From: Sipunculus nudus
Lineage: Eukaryota; Annelida; Sipuncula; Golfingiida; Sipunculidae
Direction of reading: 5' to 3'
DNA: 64,000 nt
NCBI GenBank assembly: GCA_026874595.1
Contig: CM049313.1
Coordinates: 32,612,008-32,676,007 of the forward strand
Position numbers and translations under genes: made by a program
Part shown: piece by piece, positions 1-11,159 of the stretch
Layout of the letters: every line of letters begins with the position of its first letter
Numbering within the stretch: position 1 is the stretch's first letter
The notes under the pieces: model-generated
Database searches by the model: none
What the model was told of the DNA's origin: nothing
The model's input: only the letters and a program-made list of their open reading frames with translations

Positions 1-2
1 AT

Positions 3-1603
3 CCAATATCTAAGAAGAAGTTGCAAACATTCAGTGACATCCACAAGAAAGCAACTAAAGTAAAAACCAAAGGAAAAGAAATCATGCTTCAAGCAGGCCG
101 TAAAGTGTTTGGTCACATGCTTCTGATAGCACAGATGCAGAAGGACCGTGATATTAAAGAAGTGTTGAGCCATCCACTAAGCCCAGTCCCGTGGTCAATG
201 GCGACCCCTGATGGGAGTCTTCGAAAAACAAACAAGTTTGTGTTTGCCACTGAGCTGCAGAAACATGTGCCTCCTGCAGAGCACTTACCGGAAGAATCAG
301 CGCTTATCATAGATGGCATGGCCCTTGTACAGAAGACAAAGGGGGACCAGAAGACGTTTGGGCAAGTGGCATCAGCTATTCTTTCTGCTGCCTTGAGAGA
401 ATTCCCACAAAGCAAAAGGGTGGATATTGTTTTTGATGTCTATCAAGAACACAGCATAAGACAAACTGAAAGAGACAACAGAACAACTGAGTTCAGTATC
501 CAGTTCCATAGTATAAATGCTGGCCAGACAATCAGGCAGTGGAGGAAATTTCTCTTGAGTACAAAGAACAAGTCTCGTTTTATCGAGTTTTTGGCCAAAG
601 AATGGAAGTAGCAGACTAATAGGGAGAACCTTGGGAATAAACAGCTGTATGTTACATGTGGCCAGAAATGTTACAAAATCACAAGGGAAAGCAGCCAAGA
701 AGAACCAAGGTTAGTGGCCACACATGAGGAAGCAGATACGCGGTTGCTCTTTCATGCAAATCATGCAGCTCGAACTGGACAACAGTCTATAATCATAGTG
801 GCTGACGACACTGACGTGTTTCTAATGTGTGTAGCATTCTGTAACCAAATTAATGCTCAGATGTTTGTCAAGTGCGGAACCAGATCACGCACTAGATATG
901 TGGACGTTCGTAAAGTAGCAGCTGCGTGCAGACCAAGCGTATGTGACGCTCTTCTCGGCATCCACGCATATACTGGATGTGACACGGTCAGTGCATTCGC
1001 TGGCAAAGGTAAGCATGCGCCGTTGAAGCGTCTCAGGGAGGACACTCAGACACAAGCCGTTTTTGGTCTCTTAGGTCAGACATGGGATGTTCCACCAGGG
1101 GTCATTAAAGCATTGGAAATCTTCACATGTAAGCTATATGCGCCTTACACCAACCTGCAAAATATTAACGATCTCAGGTATCAATTATTTTGCACCAAAA
1201 AGGGTGAAATTGAACCCCATCAAATGCCACCTTGTAAAGACTGCCTGTACAAGCACATAAAACGTGCAACTACCAAACTGCTGTGTGGCGCCGCTGCTTT
1301 ATTAAAGATCCAGATATCCCAAGTCCTGTTGGTCATGGATGGATTATGGAAACCTCAGAAGGGAATGACAGGCTGACTATAGATTGGATGGATGGTTCGC
1401 CAGCCCCTGAAACAGTGATAGATTTGTTAGCTTGTAACTGTTCAAAGTCATGTAATCTTCCTGACTGCACGTGTATCATTCATGGGTTAAAATGTTCAAA
1501 TATGTGCAGATTGAAAACTTGTGATAACCAAGTAAATGACGAGAGTGAAGATGACGAAGTTGTCCTATCAAGTGATGAGGAGATTGATGAACCAGAATTC
1601 TAA
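3..1603 (+). pseudogene. 5'-truncated, broken gene for a FEN1/XPG-like (PIN-type) protein with a Cys-rich C-terminus
   Basis: One reading frame is open from the window's left edge, so the true start lies outside. It runs to a TAG at 609-611, resumes immediately in the same frame, and runs to about 1268. There one base is missing, and the homologous-looking reading continues in the next frame to the TAA at 1601-1603. Numbering codons from base 21, visible motifs are IIDGMALVQ (Asp98), VDIVFDVY (Asp139), THEEADTRLL (237-239), IIIVADDTDV (Asp262/263/265) and YTGCDTVSAF (Asp321). Their order and spacing resemble the acidic motifs of FEN1/XPG nucleases (N-terminal D, VFDG, EAEA, SEDSD, GCD). The tail has a Cys-rich stretch (CNCSKSC, CTC, KCSNMC, KTC) similar to CXC-type motifs, then an acidic end. 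I recall similar uncharacterised intronless multi-copy proteins in molluscs and cnidarians. Nuclease activity is inference. With two lesions, it is a pseudogene or carries assembly errors. Confidence 0.7.
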
Positions 1604-2559
1604 TAACGAACACCAATGCATGTCAAATGGGACGTATTCTTACACAAGAATATGTTGATGTGACAGGTTGACCAAAGTATTGATTAAATCTCCTCCTGTC
1701 CATGTAATGCACAGGAAGTTCCATTTATGAAACGTTATTCATTAATTGGAAATGTGTAAGGGATGATGTGATTGTCCGTTGTACCGTTGTGGTTACTACA
1801 GAATTATCTGATATGTTTCACCCTACGGTAAAATACACTATCATCCTTAATATATTTAAATTAATTTAACATCATGCACTATATGCTTTATTTGTTACTA
1901 TAAGACAGTCTGGATGAGTTCATCTCATGTATCGGATTTGTGTAACTCTTTAAATTATATAGTGTTTGCACCGGATAACTTAATACATGCATTTAATTAT
2001 TCATCCAGAGCTTGGTTATTTATTGTGTATACTTCATACGGTATTTTTTAATATGAAGAAATTATTTTTTTGCCGTAATGAGAAAAAAAAACTTATTTGT
2101 ACATTTTCAGAGAAAACTGGAACTTTTTTACCTCTTGATATTGACAGAGGAAGCCTACAAATAGTTTAATATTGGAGAAACATGTGTGCCATGAGCATGT
2201 AGATTGTTGAACAGGTTCCAGTTTTTATGACTATACATATTTTTGCTGCACATATTCGTTGCTTGGATGTAAAATTTTATGCAAACTCACTTTTAATGTA
2301 TAAGGAATGCATACATCTATCTCGCTTAATATTCAAAAGACAAGGAGAGTTTAGCTTATCTTTGAAAAGCTATGCAGAAAGTCGAGACAAAAAGGAGAAA
2401 GGATAATTTAATAACTGAAAGCCTTAAAGTGTCGATATATAAATTACCCAATGTTATAAAAGGTTGATATTTTCTCATAAATTATGCAAATTTATTTATT
2501 TTCATTAAGAATACTGTATAGTCCAACATACAAACCTTCCTTCTGACACTCGGTGTTGT
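1604..2559. other. AT-rich non-coding stretch
   Basis: Very AT-rich sequence after the pseudogene. I see no convincing exon, RNA gene or recognisable element. The short open frame at 1987-2169 is low-complexity A/T sequence and is not supported as a gene. Confidence 0.6.
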
Positions 2560-3480
2560 GTGCCCAGAGAAAACGACTGCAAAGCTGTTCAACCTTGATG
2601 TGCCGTTTTGATATAATTTATGAAAATGCACATTTATTCAAGTGGTCTCATTTAATATGCAAATTGCATTTGTGTCAATATATACTCGCTTTGAAAATTA
2701 ACCATGGGTACTTACATACTTACAAAATCATCCATTCTATATGTCATAGACAATAACAGATGCAGTGACAGATAAATGAAGAACATCGCATTATAATAGT
2801 GTCTTATGTATATTAATTAAGATATTATGAATATTATGAATATCAATGAGGATCAAATATAAATGTGTTATATACTTCATGTTCTTTCCAGCAATGTAAA
2901 GTTTAGCTGAAAATGTTGATTTACAAAAAAAGGAGATTTGTAAATCTGTTCAACATAAATGTGCCATTTTGATCTAAATAATAGAAATTTATGCAGATTT
3001 ATGCAAATAATCTCATTCAATATGAAAATTTCATTTTTGTATTAAGTAAATATATATTCTGCTGTGAAAATTACACAGAAAACCATGGATACTTACATGC
3101 TTACAAAATCAACCATTCGATATATCACAGACATTTGTGTATTTAGTAAATATATATTTTGCTATGAAAATTACATAGATACTTACATGCTTACAGAAGC
3201 ATTAATTCGATATATTGCAATAAATATCAGAGGCCGTGACAGGTAAATCAAGAACACTGTCATTATAGTGGTGTTCCATGAATATTCATTAATATGCAAA
3301 TATGGTGAATATTAATGATTATCAAAAATAAATATATTGCAGCAAGGTAAAGTTTAAGCTGAAAGTGTTTATTTGATAAAAAACAGGGGACTGTGAACAT
3401 ATGTATAGTGTAAAATATGTGAGTTTTTAGTAAAATATTTGCATATATTTATATTCAGCCAAATATGCAAATTATTTTTT
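2560..3480. repeat. Diverged tandem repeat, period about 360 bp, two to three copies
   Basis: The block at ~2576-2820 (CTGTTCAACCTTGATGTGCC, then CCATGG.TACTTACAT.CTTACAAAATCA) reappears at ~2937-3135 with many substitutions. A third shorter copy follows at ~3136-3300 (TACTTACATGCTTACAGAAG, GGCCGTGACAGGTAAATCAAG). The motif GTAAAGTTTAGCTGAAA at ~2897 recurs at ~3347 as GTAAAGTTTAAGCTGAAA. Divergence is high, so this is an old tandem expansion. No coding signal is seen. Confidence 0.6.
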
Positions 3481-4644
3481 GTGTTGAAAATATTATTAAA
3501 AATAAATGTCTTTCTGTTGAAGTATTTTGGCGTTTATTGCATCCTTTTATACACAAAACTTACAAAGCTATGGCCCTCTTAGTAAATTTCATAATTGTTG
3601 CCAAAATAACCATGGTTGCCATGGAAACAGGCTCATATTTTATAGAAAGCTACCATTCCCAAACTGCTATCATGCATTTTTGCAATATATAGATGAATGT
3701 CTTTAAAAAAAATTAATGATAGCAATTGCCCCTCTTTTGGCACCGGCGAACCCCTCGGGCTGATAGACTAAATCTCTTATGTCATCTCTCTTAAGTTTGT
3801 TCGAATGGTTCCAGTTCGAAGATATTTGGCCGAGTTACAAGAAGTTGAACTTAGTCATCTGTCAAAAAAAGCATACTAAAATTTCAGTCTCAGAGACGGC
3901 TGGAGCTATCATCGCCAAATTTTATGCCAATGTTGGTCACCTGAGTCATATCTGAAATTGAGGTATTGGTGGCGCCACCTGCATCGGGCTTTTTTGTACA
4001 GGGATCATCAGTGCCTGTATCATACTGAGGGCTACAAAGAACTTCTTCTCTGAAACCATATGGCCAAATTGTTTAATATCACACAGAAATGATCATAGGG
4101 TAGTGCTTTCTGAAGTTTGTTCAAATGGTCTCAGTTTAGCGACTTTTGGCTGAGTTATCCTAAGACATGGTTCTTTCAATCGTATCAGAATAGATTGAGT
4201 TTGTTGATTTTTGGTTGAGTCCTTAAAAGCTTAAGTTGGTCTTATGGCCATTATTATGTCTATTTCAAACTGAGGACTGCAAAAGTGTTTTTCTACAAAA
4301 TGATTGTTTCAATTATAACTTCTGCAACATTGCACACAAAATATTCTTAGGTGACCTTTGTTCAAGTTTACTTGAATGATTTTCGGCAGAATTATTGAGC
4401 CTTTAACAATGAATGGACTGCATCTTTTATTATTCTAGATATTTTAATAAAAAAGTTTATGAATATGTCAGCTTAAAGTCTTTCAGTATGTGTGAACCGA
4501 TTTACCAACAGGTCAAGATTGTATCTGTATCTTTAAATAGGTTGAGAAACTGCCAACTGTTTCAGATTTGGCAACAGATCAAGGGTTCATTCAGTGCAGC
4601 CAGATATAGGTCAAGAGTTTAATCAGTGCAGCCAAGCACAAAGC
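3481..4644. other. Gene-free stretch with decayed interspersed repeats
   Basis: A motif of the type AAGTTTGTTCRAATGGTYYCAGTT followed by TTTTGGC.GAGTTA occurs at ~3795-3840 and ~4109-4155, with a weaker version near 4350. It looks like a reiterated, badly decayed element. A perfect 12 bp palindrome GGTGGCGCCACC lies at ~3968-3979, the same palindrome that punctuates the repeat further right. No coding exon is recognised. Confidence 0.5.
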
Positions 4645-4754
4645 ATGTGATCACCTCATCGGTGACATGTGGACACCTTATGGGCACCATGTGATCATCT
4701 CATAGATAGCATGTGATCACCTCATGAGTATCATGTAATCACCTCAATTGTGTC
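4645..4754. repeat. 22 bp minisatellite, five copies
   Basis: Five consecutive 22-base units start at 4645. Each begins ATGTGATCACCTCAT or a close variant (second unit ATGTGGACACCTTATG, last ATGTAATCACCTCAATTG). Unit length is constant although bases vary, as expected for an old slippage or unequal-exchange minisatellite. Confidence 0.8.
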
Positions 4755-4924
4755 ATGCCCCTCAGGGCTGCATGTGAAGCCAATCTGTGAGCTTATGCAA
4801 TGGTGTGGCTACTTTTTTAGATTTGGCAACAGGCCAAAGGTCAGTCTGGATCTATTTATAGCTTTGGCAGACTGCCAACTGTATTAGATTAGGCAACAGG
4901 TCAGGAGTTTAATCTTTGAGCCAG

Positions 4925-5345
4925 GTATAGGTCAGGCGTTCACTCAGTGCAGTAGCGTTGGCAGACTGCCCACTGCATCAGATTTGACACCAAAGTTCAG
5001 CCTGGATCTCTTTATAGCTTTGGCAGACTGCCAACTGTGTCAGATTATGCAACAGGTCAAGAGATTACTCAATGCCGCCAAGTACAGGTCAAAAGTTCAC
5101 TCAGTCTAGCCAGGTGTATGTCATGAGTTCACTCGGTGCAGCAGCCTGAGGCTTCAATTTGTCACAGTTCACTCGGGGTAACTGCATTTCTCAGCTATTA
5201 AGTTTGATGTATTGGCCTGATATTTTGACCTGTCTATGTGTCTTTAATGGCTTTCTCGTTCACAAAACAGGTGTCGCCACCTACAATGACTTTGCACAAT
5301 GTATGTGCCTGCTTATTTCTACAGAGAAATTTGATATATTAGCCA
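4925..5345. repeat. Direct repeat, copy 1 (about 420 bp)
   Basis: The ordered motifs GGTATAGGTCA, TTCACTCAGTGCAGTAGC, TTTGGCAGACTGCC, GTCAGATTATGCAACAGGTC, CAATTTGTCACAGTTCACTC, AAGTTTGATGTATTGGCCTG and TGCCTGCTTATTTCTACAGA recur in the same order about 910-930 bp further right. Fragments of the same family also lie at ~4550-4640. The open frame at 5159-5443 falls in this repeat and is not supported as a gene. Confidence 0.7.
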
Positions 5346-5837
5346 AATTTAGCGAACCTGTGAGCTTATGCGATGGTGCGGCGTCCTCCGTCGTGCGTCG
5401 TCTGTACGTTAACCATAGCTATCTCAAAAACGGCAGGAGCTAGCATCACCAAAGTTTTTGCAAATAATCAGTCATTCATATAAATGAATATATATATAAA
5501 TACAACTGTACATGGATTATAAATTATTGGTATCCCTACTTAACTTAATTCAAGAATTTGCCTGTATCTTTGTATTTTTAATTTTGCATTCAGTATGCAT
5601 CTGTAATAATTTAAATGTATTCCTGATTTCTTTAAAAAAAAGTCAGGTGTAAAGCATTTTGTATTGGGAAAATTAATTTCAAAGTTATTTCAAGTAGGGA
5701 CCACTTTTGTGTACATATGGCAGCACTTGGTTTACCATTGACAGATTGCCTGTGCCTTGATGATGGCCATTAGCCAAGATGATGTCAGCTCTGTAAATAG
5801 TTTTGGCATAGTGCCTGGATGGGAAGAAGTGCAGCCA
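5346..5837. other. Spacer between direct repeats, with a reiterated fragment at its start
   Basis: It begins with AACCTGTGAGCTTATGCGAT followed by GGTGCGGCGTCC. Part of this (CTGTGAGCTTATGCAATGG) is also seen at ~4784-4804, so it is a fragment of another interspersed repeat. The rest is AT-rich with no recognisable gene. Confidence 0.5.
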
Positions 5838-6275
5838 GGTATAGGTCAAGAGTTCACTCAGTGCAGTAGCTGCATTCTATTTATAGCTTTGGCAGACTGC
5901 TCACTGCATCATATTTGGCACCAAAGTTCAGCCTTGATCTATTTTAGCTTTGGCAGACTGCCAACAATGTCAGATTATGCAACAGGTCAAGAGTTTTCTC
6001 ATTGCAGAAAAGTACAGGTCAAAAGTTCACTCAGTGCAGTAGCTTGAGGCAGCAATTTGTCACAGTTCACTCGTAGGCAACTGCCTTACTCACCTAAGCC
6101 TCGTCAGCCCAGTGCATCAAACTCTGGTGAAGTTTGATGTATTGGCCTGATATTTTGACCTGTCCATGCGTATTTGATGGTATTCTCATATACAAGACAG
6201 GTGGTGCCATCTACATTGACTTTTGCAGTGTATGCGCCTGCTTATTTCTACAGAGGAATTCGATACATCAGCCTA
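5838..6275. repeat. Direct repeat, copy 2 (about 430 bp)
   Basis: Second copy of the 4925-5345 element, with the same order of motifs. It includes an extra segment ACTCACCTAAGCCTCGTCAG at ~6089-6108 that is absent from copy 1. It runs straight into the palindrome-punctuated repeat to its right, and its last part (ACAGGTGGTGCCATCTAC) already looks like a unit of that repeat. Confidence 0.65.
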
Positions 6276-8600
6276 AAATTGGGCATGTTTATACATATCG
6301 GGTAGCTTATTAATGTACAAGACTTGTGGCGCCACCAACAATAATTTTTGCACAGTGATTGGCCCTGCTTATTTCACAGGAGGGGTTTGACATATCAGTC
6401 TGACATTACGCATATGTATATATCTCTTCGTTGTATACAAGACTGGTGGTGCCAGCTACAATAATTGTATCCGCCAAAACAGAGTTTTGTTGATACTAAG
6501 TTTTCAGTAAGACGCCGCTGTCGCTGCGACCGCCACTGCCGCATAGGTTTCCCGAGAACTGCACCCTAACCACTGGGCAGAATTTTTTTAAAATTCGGAA
6601 TTATGATCAGGTCACATGTGAACTGCTGCGCCCTTATTTTTGGTTGACCTCTGACCTTTCCTCTCTGCCAAGCGTCCATTTGTGCGTCTATTTCCAAACA
6701 TAAACCCACATATCTCGGGAACCGTTTGACCGATCAGGCTAAAAATTTTGTACAAATGTACCCCTTGAATAGTGTTATAACATACACTAAAAATGGTGGC
6801 GCCACCTTCATTCACATTTATGCTGCAGACATCCAAGCTTATATCTCAGGAACCATTTGACAGATAGGGCGAAAATTTTGCATGTTTATAGATCTCGCAT
6901 AGCTCTTTATCATACTGAGGCGCCACCTGTAACCATCTTTGCACAATGTTCGTCTGTTTGTTTGCCGTGGGATAAAATCACTTATATCTCGGCAGTAGTT
7001 GACATATCTGCCTAAAATTTTGCAGGTTTATACATCTTGGATTACTTTCTTGATTTTGTTGCAGGTGGTGCCACCTACATTTATGAATACGCTGCACACA
7101 TTCAACTTATATCTCAGGACTGGTTTGATAAATCCCCCTGAAATTTTGCATGCGTATAGATCTCCCATAGCTCTTAATCATACCCAAAATTTGTGGCACC
7201 ACCTGCCACCATTTTTGCACAGAGTCCCTCTGATTGTCTGCTGTGGGATAAATTCATTCATATACAAGTAGTGGTTTGAATTATCTGCATAAAATGTTGC
7301 ATATGTAAACAAATTGGACAGCTTTCTGGATTTTGTGGTAGGTGGCGCAACCTACATACACATTTCAGCTGCAGACATCCAGGCTATTATGCAACACACC
7401 TCACTCTATTTCCCCTTGCCACTCAATCCATGCCTCACTTCACTCGTCCCACACTGATTTTGGCAGATACACGTAGTCGCTTGTTGACTACTCGTATTCT
7501 AGTTTTTGTGTTGTGTATACCCATGCCAGAATTTCAGCAGTGATGTTTGTTTAATTGTTCCTTGTTCTAAGTGTTTAGTACTTGCGTTGTTCATATACAT
7601 GTTACACATGTTCTTGAAAAGTAATGGTCCAGCATTGAAGCATTATACCTGGTGTAATCTCATTGCACAGGTTCGCATTAGGCCTGTAGGCCTTTTTATA
7701 CATATCGAATAGCTTTGTCTTATACAAGACTGGTGGTACCACCTACAATAGTTTTTGCAAAGTGTGTGTCCCTGCTTATTTCTCAGGAGGCGTTTGATAT
7801 ATCAGTCTGAAATAGGGCATATGTATATATCTCTGATAGCTTCATTATATACAAGACTGGTGGTGCCAGCTACAATCATTTTTGTGTTGTGTGCACCCAT
7901 CCCAGAATTTCAGCAGTGATGTTTGTGTGATTGTTTCTTATTTAAAATGTTTAGTACTTGCTTTGTTCATACACATGAAAAGTAATGATCCAGCATTGAA
8001 GCATTATACCTGGTGTATTTCCCCAATGCACAGGTTCGCATAAGGCTTGTAGGCCTTGTTCTGAAACTTACACCAATTATCGGGTCACGTGAACTGGTGC
8101 ATTTTGCGTTGACCTCTGACCTTTCTTCTGTCCAGTGCGTCCATCTGTGCGACACATTTACCAACATATCTCCGGACTGGTTTGAAGTATCTCCCTGAAC
8201 ATTTGCATGTGTTTAGATCTCACATAGCTCTTTATCATATAAGAAACTGGTGGCGCCACCTGCAACTATTTTTGCACAGCGGCCATCTGTTCGTTTGACA
8301 TAGGTTAAAATTAGGCTTACTCATATTTCTGCAGTGGTTTGGCTTATTAAACTGAAATTCGGCATGCTTATACATTCTGGATAGCGTTCTTGATTTTATG
8401 ACAGGTGGCGCCACCTACATTCACGTTCATGCTGCAGATATTCATGCTAATATCTCCCGACTGGTTTGACTTATCTTCCTGAAGTATTGCATGTGTTTGG
8501 ATCTCACAAAGCTCTTTATCATACACAAAACTGGTGGCGCCAACTGCAACCATTTTTGCACAGCGTCCATGTGTTTGTCTTTTGTGGGATAAAATCACTC
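6276..8600. repeat. Diverged dimeric tandem repeat (about 140 + 140 bp) punctuated by GGTGGCGCCACC
   Basis: A degenerate 12-13 bp palindrome of consensus GGTGGCGCCACCT occurs near 6307, 6447, 6795, 6912, 7064, 7191, 7343, 7729, 7860, 8249, 8404 and 8531. Perfect copies are at 6795-6806, 8249-8260 and 8404-8415. Two alternating contexts follow it. One continues TGCAACCATTTTTGCACAGC, the other TACATTCACATTTATGCTGC. Equivalent contexts are ~270-282 bp apart, so the unit is a dimer of two related ~140 bp monomers. Phrases such as TATATCTC, TTTGACATATCTGCCT and AAATTTTGCATG recur. Open frames here (for example 6999-7271, minus 6612-6836, 8466-8756) are repeat shadows. Confidence 0.75.
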
Positions 8601-8617
8601 ATATCTCGGCAGTGGTT

Positions 8618-8736
8618 GGGGGGGGGGGGGTGCAGGGCAGAGGGGATGCCTGCTAGTAGTGGCCAAGCTGAGCCAAGGCAAGCTGAGTTACATAACACAA
8701 GTGAAGGCTGCACTACAAGGGGGGGGGGGGAGGGGG
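8618..8736. repeat. Poly-G tracts (G13, and G12-A-G5)
   Basis: G13 at 8618-8630 and G12 at 8719-8730, followed by A and G5 at 8732-8736, flank ~90 bp of purine-rich sequence. They may form G-quadruplexes. Homopolymer lengths are prone to sequencing error. Confidence 0.85.
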
Positions 8737-8830
8737 TTGATGTAAACAACACTTAACATGGTGTATAAAAACTTGAATAACAGCTACTCTTTTCAATCAA
8801 TTCCTTTGATATTCAAGATTTTAACAGATT

Positions 8831-9332
8831 AAATCCTTATGTATATATGCTGTGAAAATTAAATCAACAGTTGTTACAGGAAAAACACGTGCCGGTGCCA
8901 AAGTCGGACATAATTTATCGTATTAATTTCTTATTTATGCTAATAACTTTAAAAAATTCAGATCTAATTTCAGGTAAACATTGAATCTTGATAAAATAAA
9001 GTTATATCCCTGAAAAAAAAGTCTCCTGCTTCAGAAATTTTCATGTTGAGTGAGTTAATATATTTCATGATTTTTTAAAAATTGCATTATGTATGGGCCG
9101 ATAACTTCAAAACAATATGCAATACTGACCTATTTTTGGTATATTCATAGAAAATGTATGGAAGAACATGCGAGCTAAATATGATCAAAACAGATCAGTG
9201 GTTTTGATATTAGGCAGCCTTGCTTTCTTAGGTGTTGTGGTTTCAAAACGCGCCCTGATCACGGACGGACGGCCGGACGACGGACAAGGGACCACGATCA
9301 TGGCTCAGATGACTTATGATCAGCTGAGCTAA
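8831..9332 (+). mobile_element. Interspersed repeat, internally deleted copy, ending CAGCTGAGCTAA
   Basis: Matches 60361-61020 in the same orientation. Shared features are ATGCTGTGAAAATTAAATCA near the start, ACAGGAAAAA.CGTGCC, TGGTTTTGATATTAGGCAG, GTTTCAAAACG.GCC, a GGACGGACGG tract and the end GCTCAGATGACTTAT..TCAGCTGAGCTAA. Relative to the other copy it lacks ~140 bp between ATTAGGCAG and the GTTTCAAAAC motif. No coding capacity is seen, so it is probably a non-autonomous element. Its class (SINE-like or MITE-like) is undetermined. Confidence 0.75.
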
Positions 9333-10318
9333 CAAGTGGTAAAACAAACGAGTACAAAGGGTCTTTTGGATTCGTGAGGTCCGTGCACAAGGGTCCGTAG
9401 TGTTAGTTATCCAATTTCTTTTTGCAAAACAGACTCTGTTGTCTGTTTTTCATCCTCTCATACTGACATAATTTTTTTCTCATAAATTAAAATATGTCTA
9501 ATCATACATTCCCTTCATATTTGGCATTGTTATTGACAATTACCACAGGTAATAGTGTAGCATTTCACTCACTATTCGCATGGTTGCAAGAAGGAGCTTA
9601 TATCACAAACGGAGTGGGAGGGAAAGGGGGGGGGGGCTTGGAAATTAAGTTCATTTCACGGGTACAATAACGTGGGATTTTGCTTGACCAGCCAAAAAAC
9701 CTGGAACAGTGGTTGGTTTCATGTTAAACCGTGGCGCTTGGCCAATGCGGTTTACCTAGTAATTTTGACAGAAACCTGACGTTTGGGTAATTAGTTATGT
9801 TACAACCTTGGGGGGAATCTTTGGTTTAGGAATATAACAATTAGTACGACTTCCACAGTCTTTCAAGTCATACAATTTGTCCAAGGTTATCGGAAACAGG
9901 TCACACTCACATTACATGTAACAAAAATGATTTTCACAGAACCTCCCAGTATGCCGGGATTGAAGACTGTAGGCACAACAGTACAGATACGTGCCCTCCC
10001 TGACTCTCAGCTTACAATTCTGCCTTCGGCTAACCTTGCAGACTATAGTTCCCCATGACCTCACATCACGTTACTAGGATATTAGCCCAGACTCCCCTGG
10101 ATGTTACGTTGAAAGATTATTGGGCTAACTGATACATTTGTAACTATCTCACTTTAAAGATGAACAGATTCACGCTCCGGCCATTAAGTTTGCAAAACAT
10201 TTGGGTCACGCGCCATGATACATATTACTAACACAGAAGGACTTTTCCCCTTAAGCCCCGCGGTACGATACAAATGTCAATTTTCCCGGATAAAGATTCT
10301 TGCAGACACCGTGGCCGG
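9333..10318. other. Gene-free, apparently single-copy stretch
   Basis: No recognisable exon, RNA gene or repeat copy beyond a G11 tract at 9626-9636. Base composition becomes more GC-balanced towards its right end. Confidence 0.5.
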
Positions 10319-10520
10319 CCGATTTTTTTATTGCTAGCACAATAGCTCCTTTTTGCGCGTGCGGTCTATAGGGGCCCTCTGGAAGACCGCTTTGAGTTCC
10401 ACTCTCCCTGGCGACCCCCTTCCGATTTTTTTATTGGTCGCGTATTAGCTGTTATTTGCGCTTGCAATCAATGGGGGCCCGACTGGCAGGTCGTTCTGAT
10501 CTCCACTCCCCCTGGCGGCA
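10319..10520. repeat. GC-rich tandem duplication, about 103 bp x 2
   Basis: CCGATTTTTTTATTG occurs at 10319 and again at 10422. It is followed in both by an AGCTSYTTTTTGCGC-like phrase, a GGGGCCC block, and TCCACTCYCCCTGGCG. The copies are noticeably diverged, so the duplication is old. The higher GC content stands out from the AT-rich surroundings. Confidence 0.7.
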
Positions 10521-11087
10521 GTTTTTACCCTGCTTGCTACGCTACCATACTTCCTATCCCGGCCCGATATTACAGGATTCATACCAAGTCACATAAAATA
10601 CATAAATCATACTAGGTTACACATTTTAAGTGATTTATACTAGGTTACGCATGGTACATGAATCATACTCATTACACATATTAAAGGGAATGATTTAAGT
10701 TGTTATTTTAACTTAAATGCCATGATTTAACATTATTTAACATATTTGAGTCTTTTCTTATTTTTACCCCGATTCATTTCTCAATTCCTGAAATGTTTTA
10801 TGTATTATTTGAGGTGTAAACACTAGGCCAGTATATTGAACGCAAATTATGGTCAGTAAATACCAGATGTAGGAACAACCCTTCTGGGACAGCTGATCAG
10901 CTGAAAACCAAACAGCTGCCATGCTCTTTGTTAATATGCATTAAAATGATAATGGATTTGATTATGTGACTAATATGTGCCCAGCTGACTAGCACGACAA
11001 GGTCCTAACATTCACAACTAGAATTTATTATATGAAAACTGAGATTAAGTTTACATTACTTGGATATTCTTACCAAATTTTACAGGG
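10521..11087. other. Gene-free stretch with a short degenerate repeat
   Basis: At ~10580-10690 the phrase AATCATACTAGGTTACACAT and variants occur about three times at ~35-45 bp spacing. No exon or RNA gene is seen. The right end is the left breakpoint of the large tandem duplication, where ACAGGGTTACACG spans the border. Confidence 0.5.
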
Positions 11088-11159
11088 TTACACGAAACGT
11101 CACCAAAAGGCAGTCATGACTGGCATATACAAGAAGAAGAAGAATAACATTTTTTAAGA

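Noticed and set aside
6999-7271. 90-codon plus-strand frame
   Set aside because: It runs through three units of the palindrome-punctuated repeat and has no independent coding signal.
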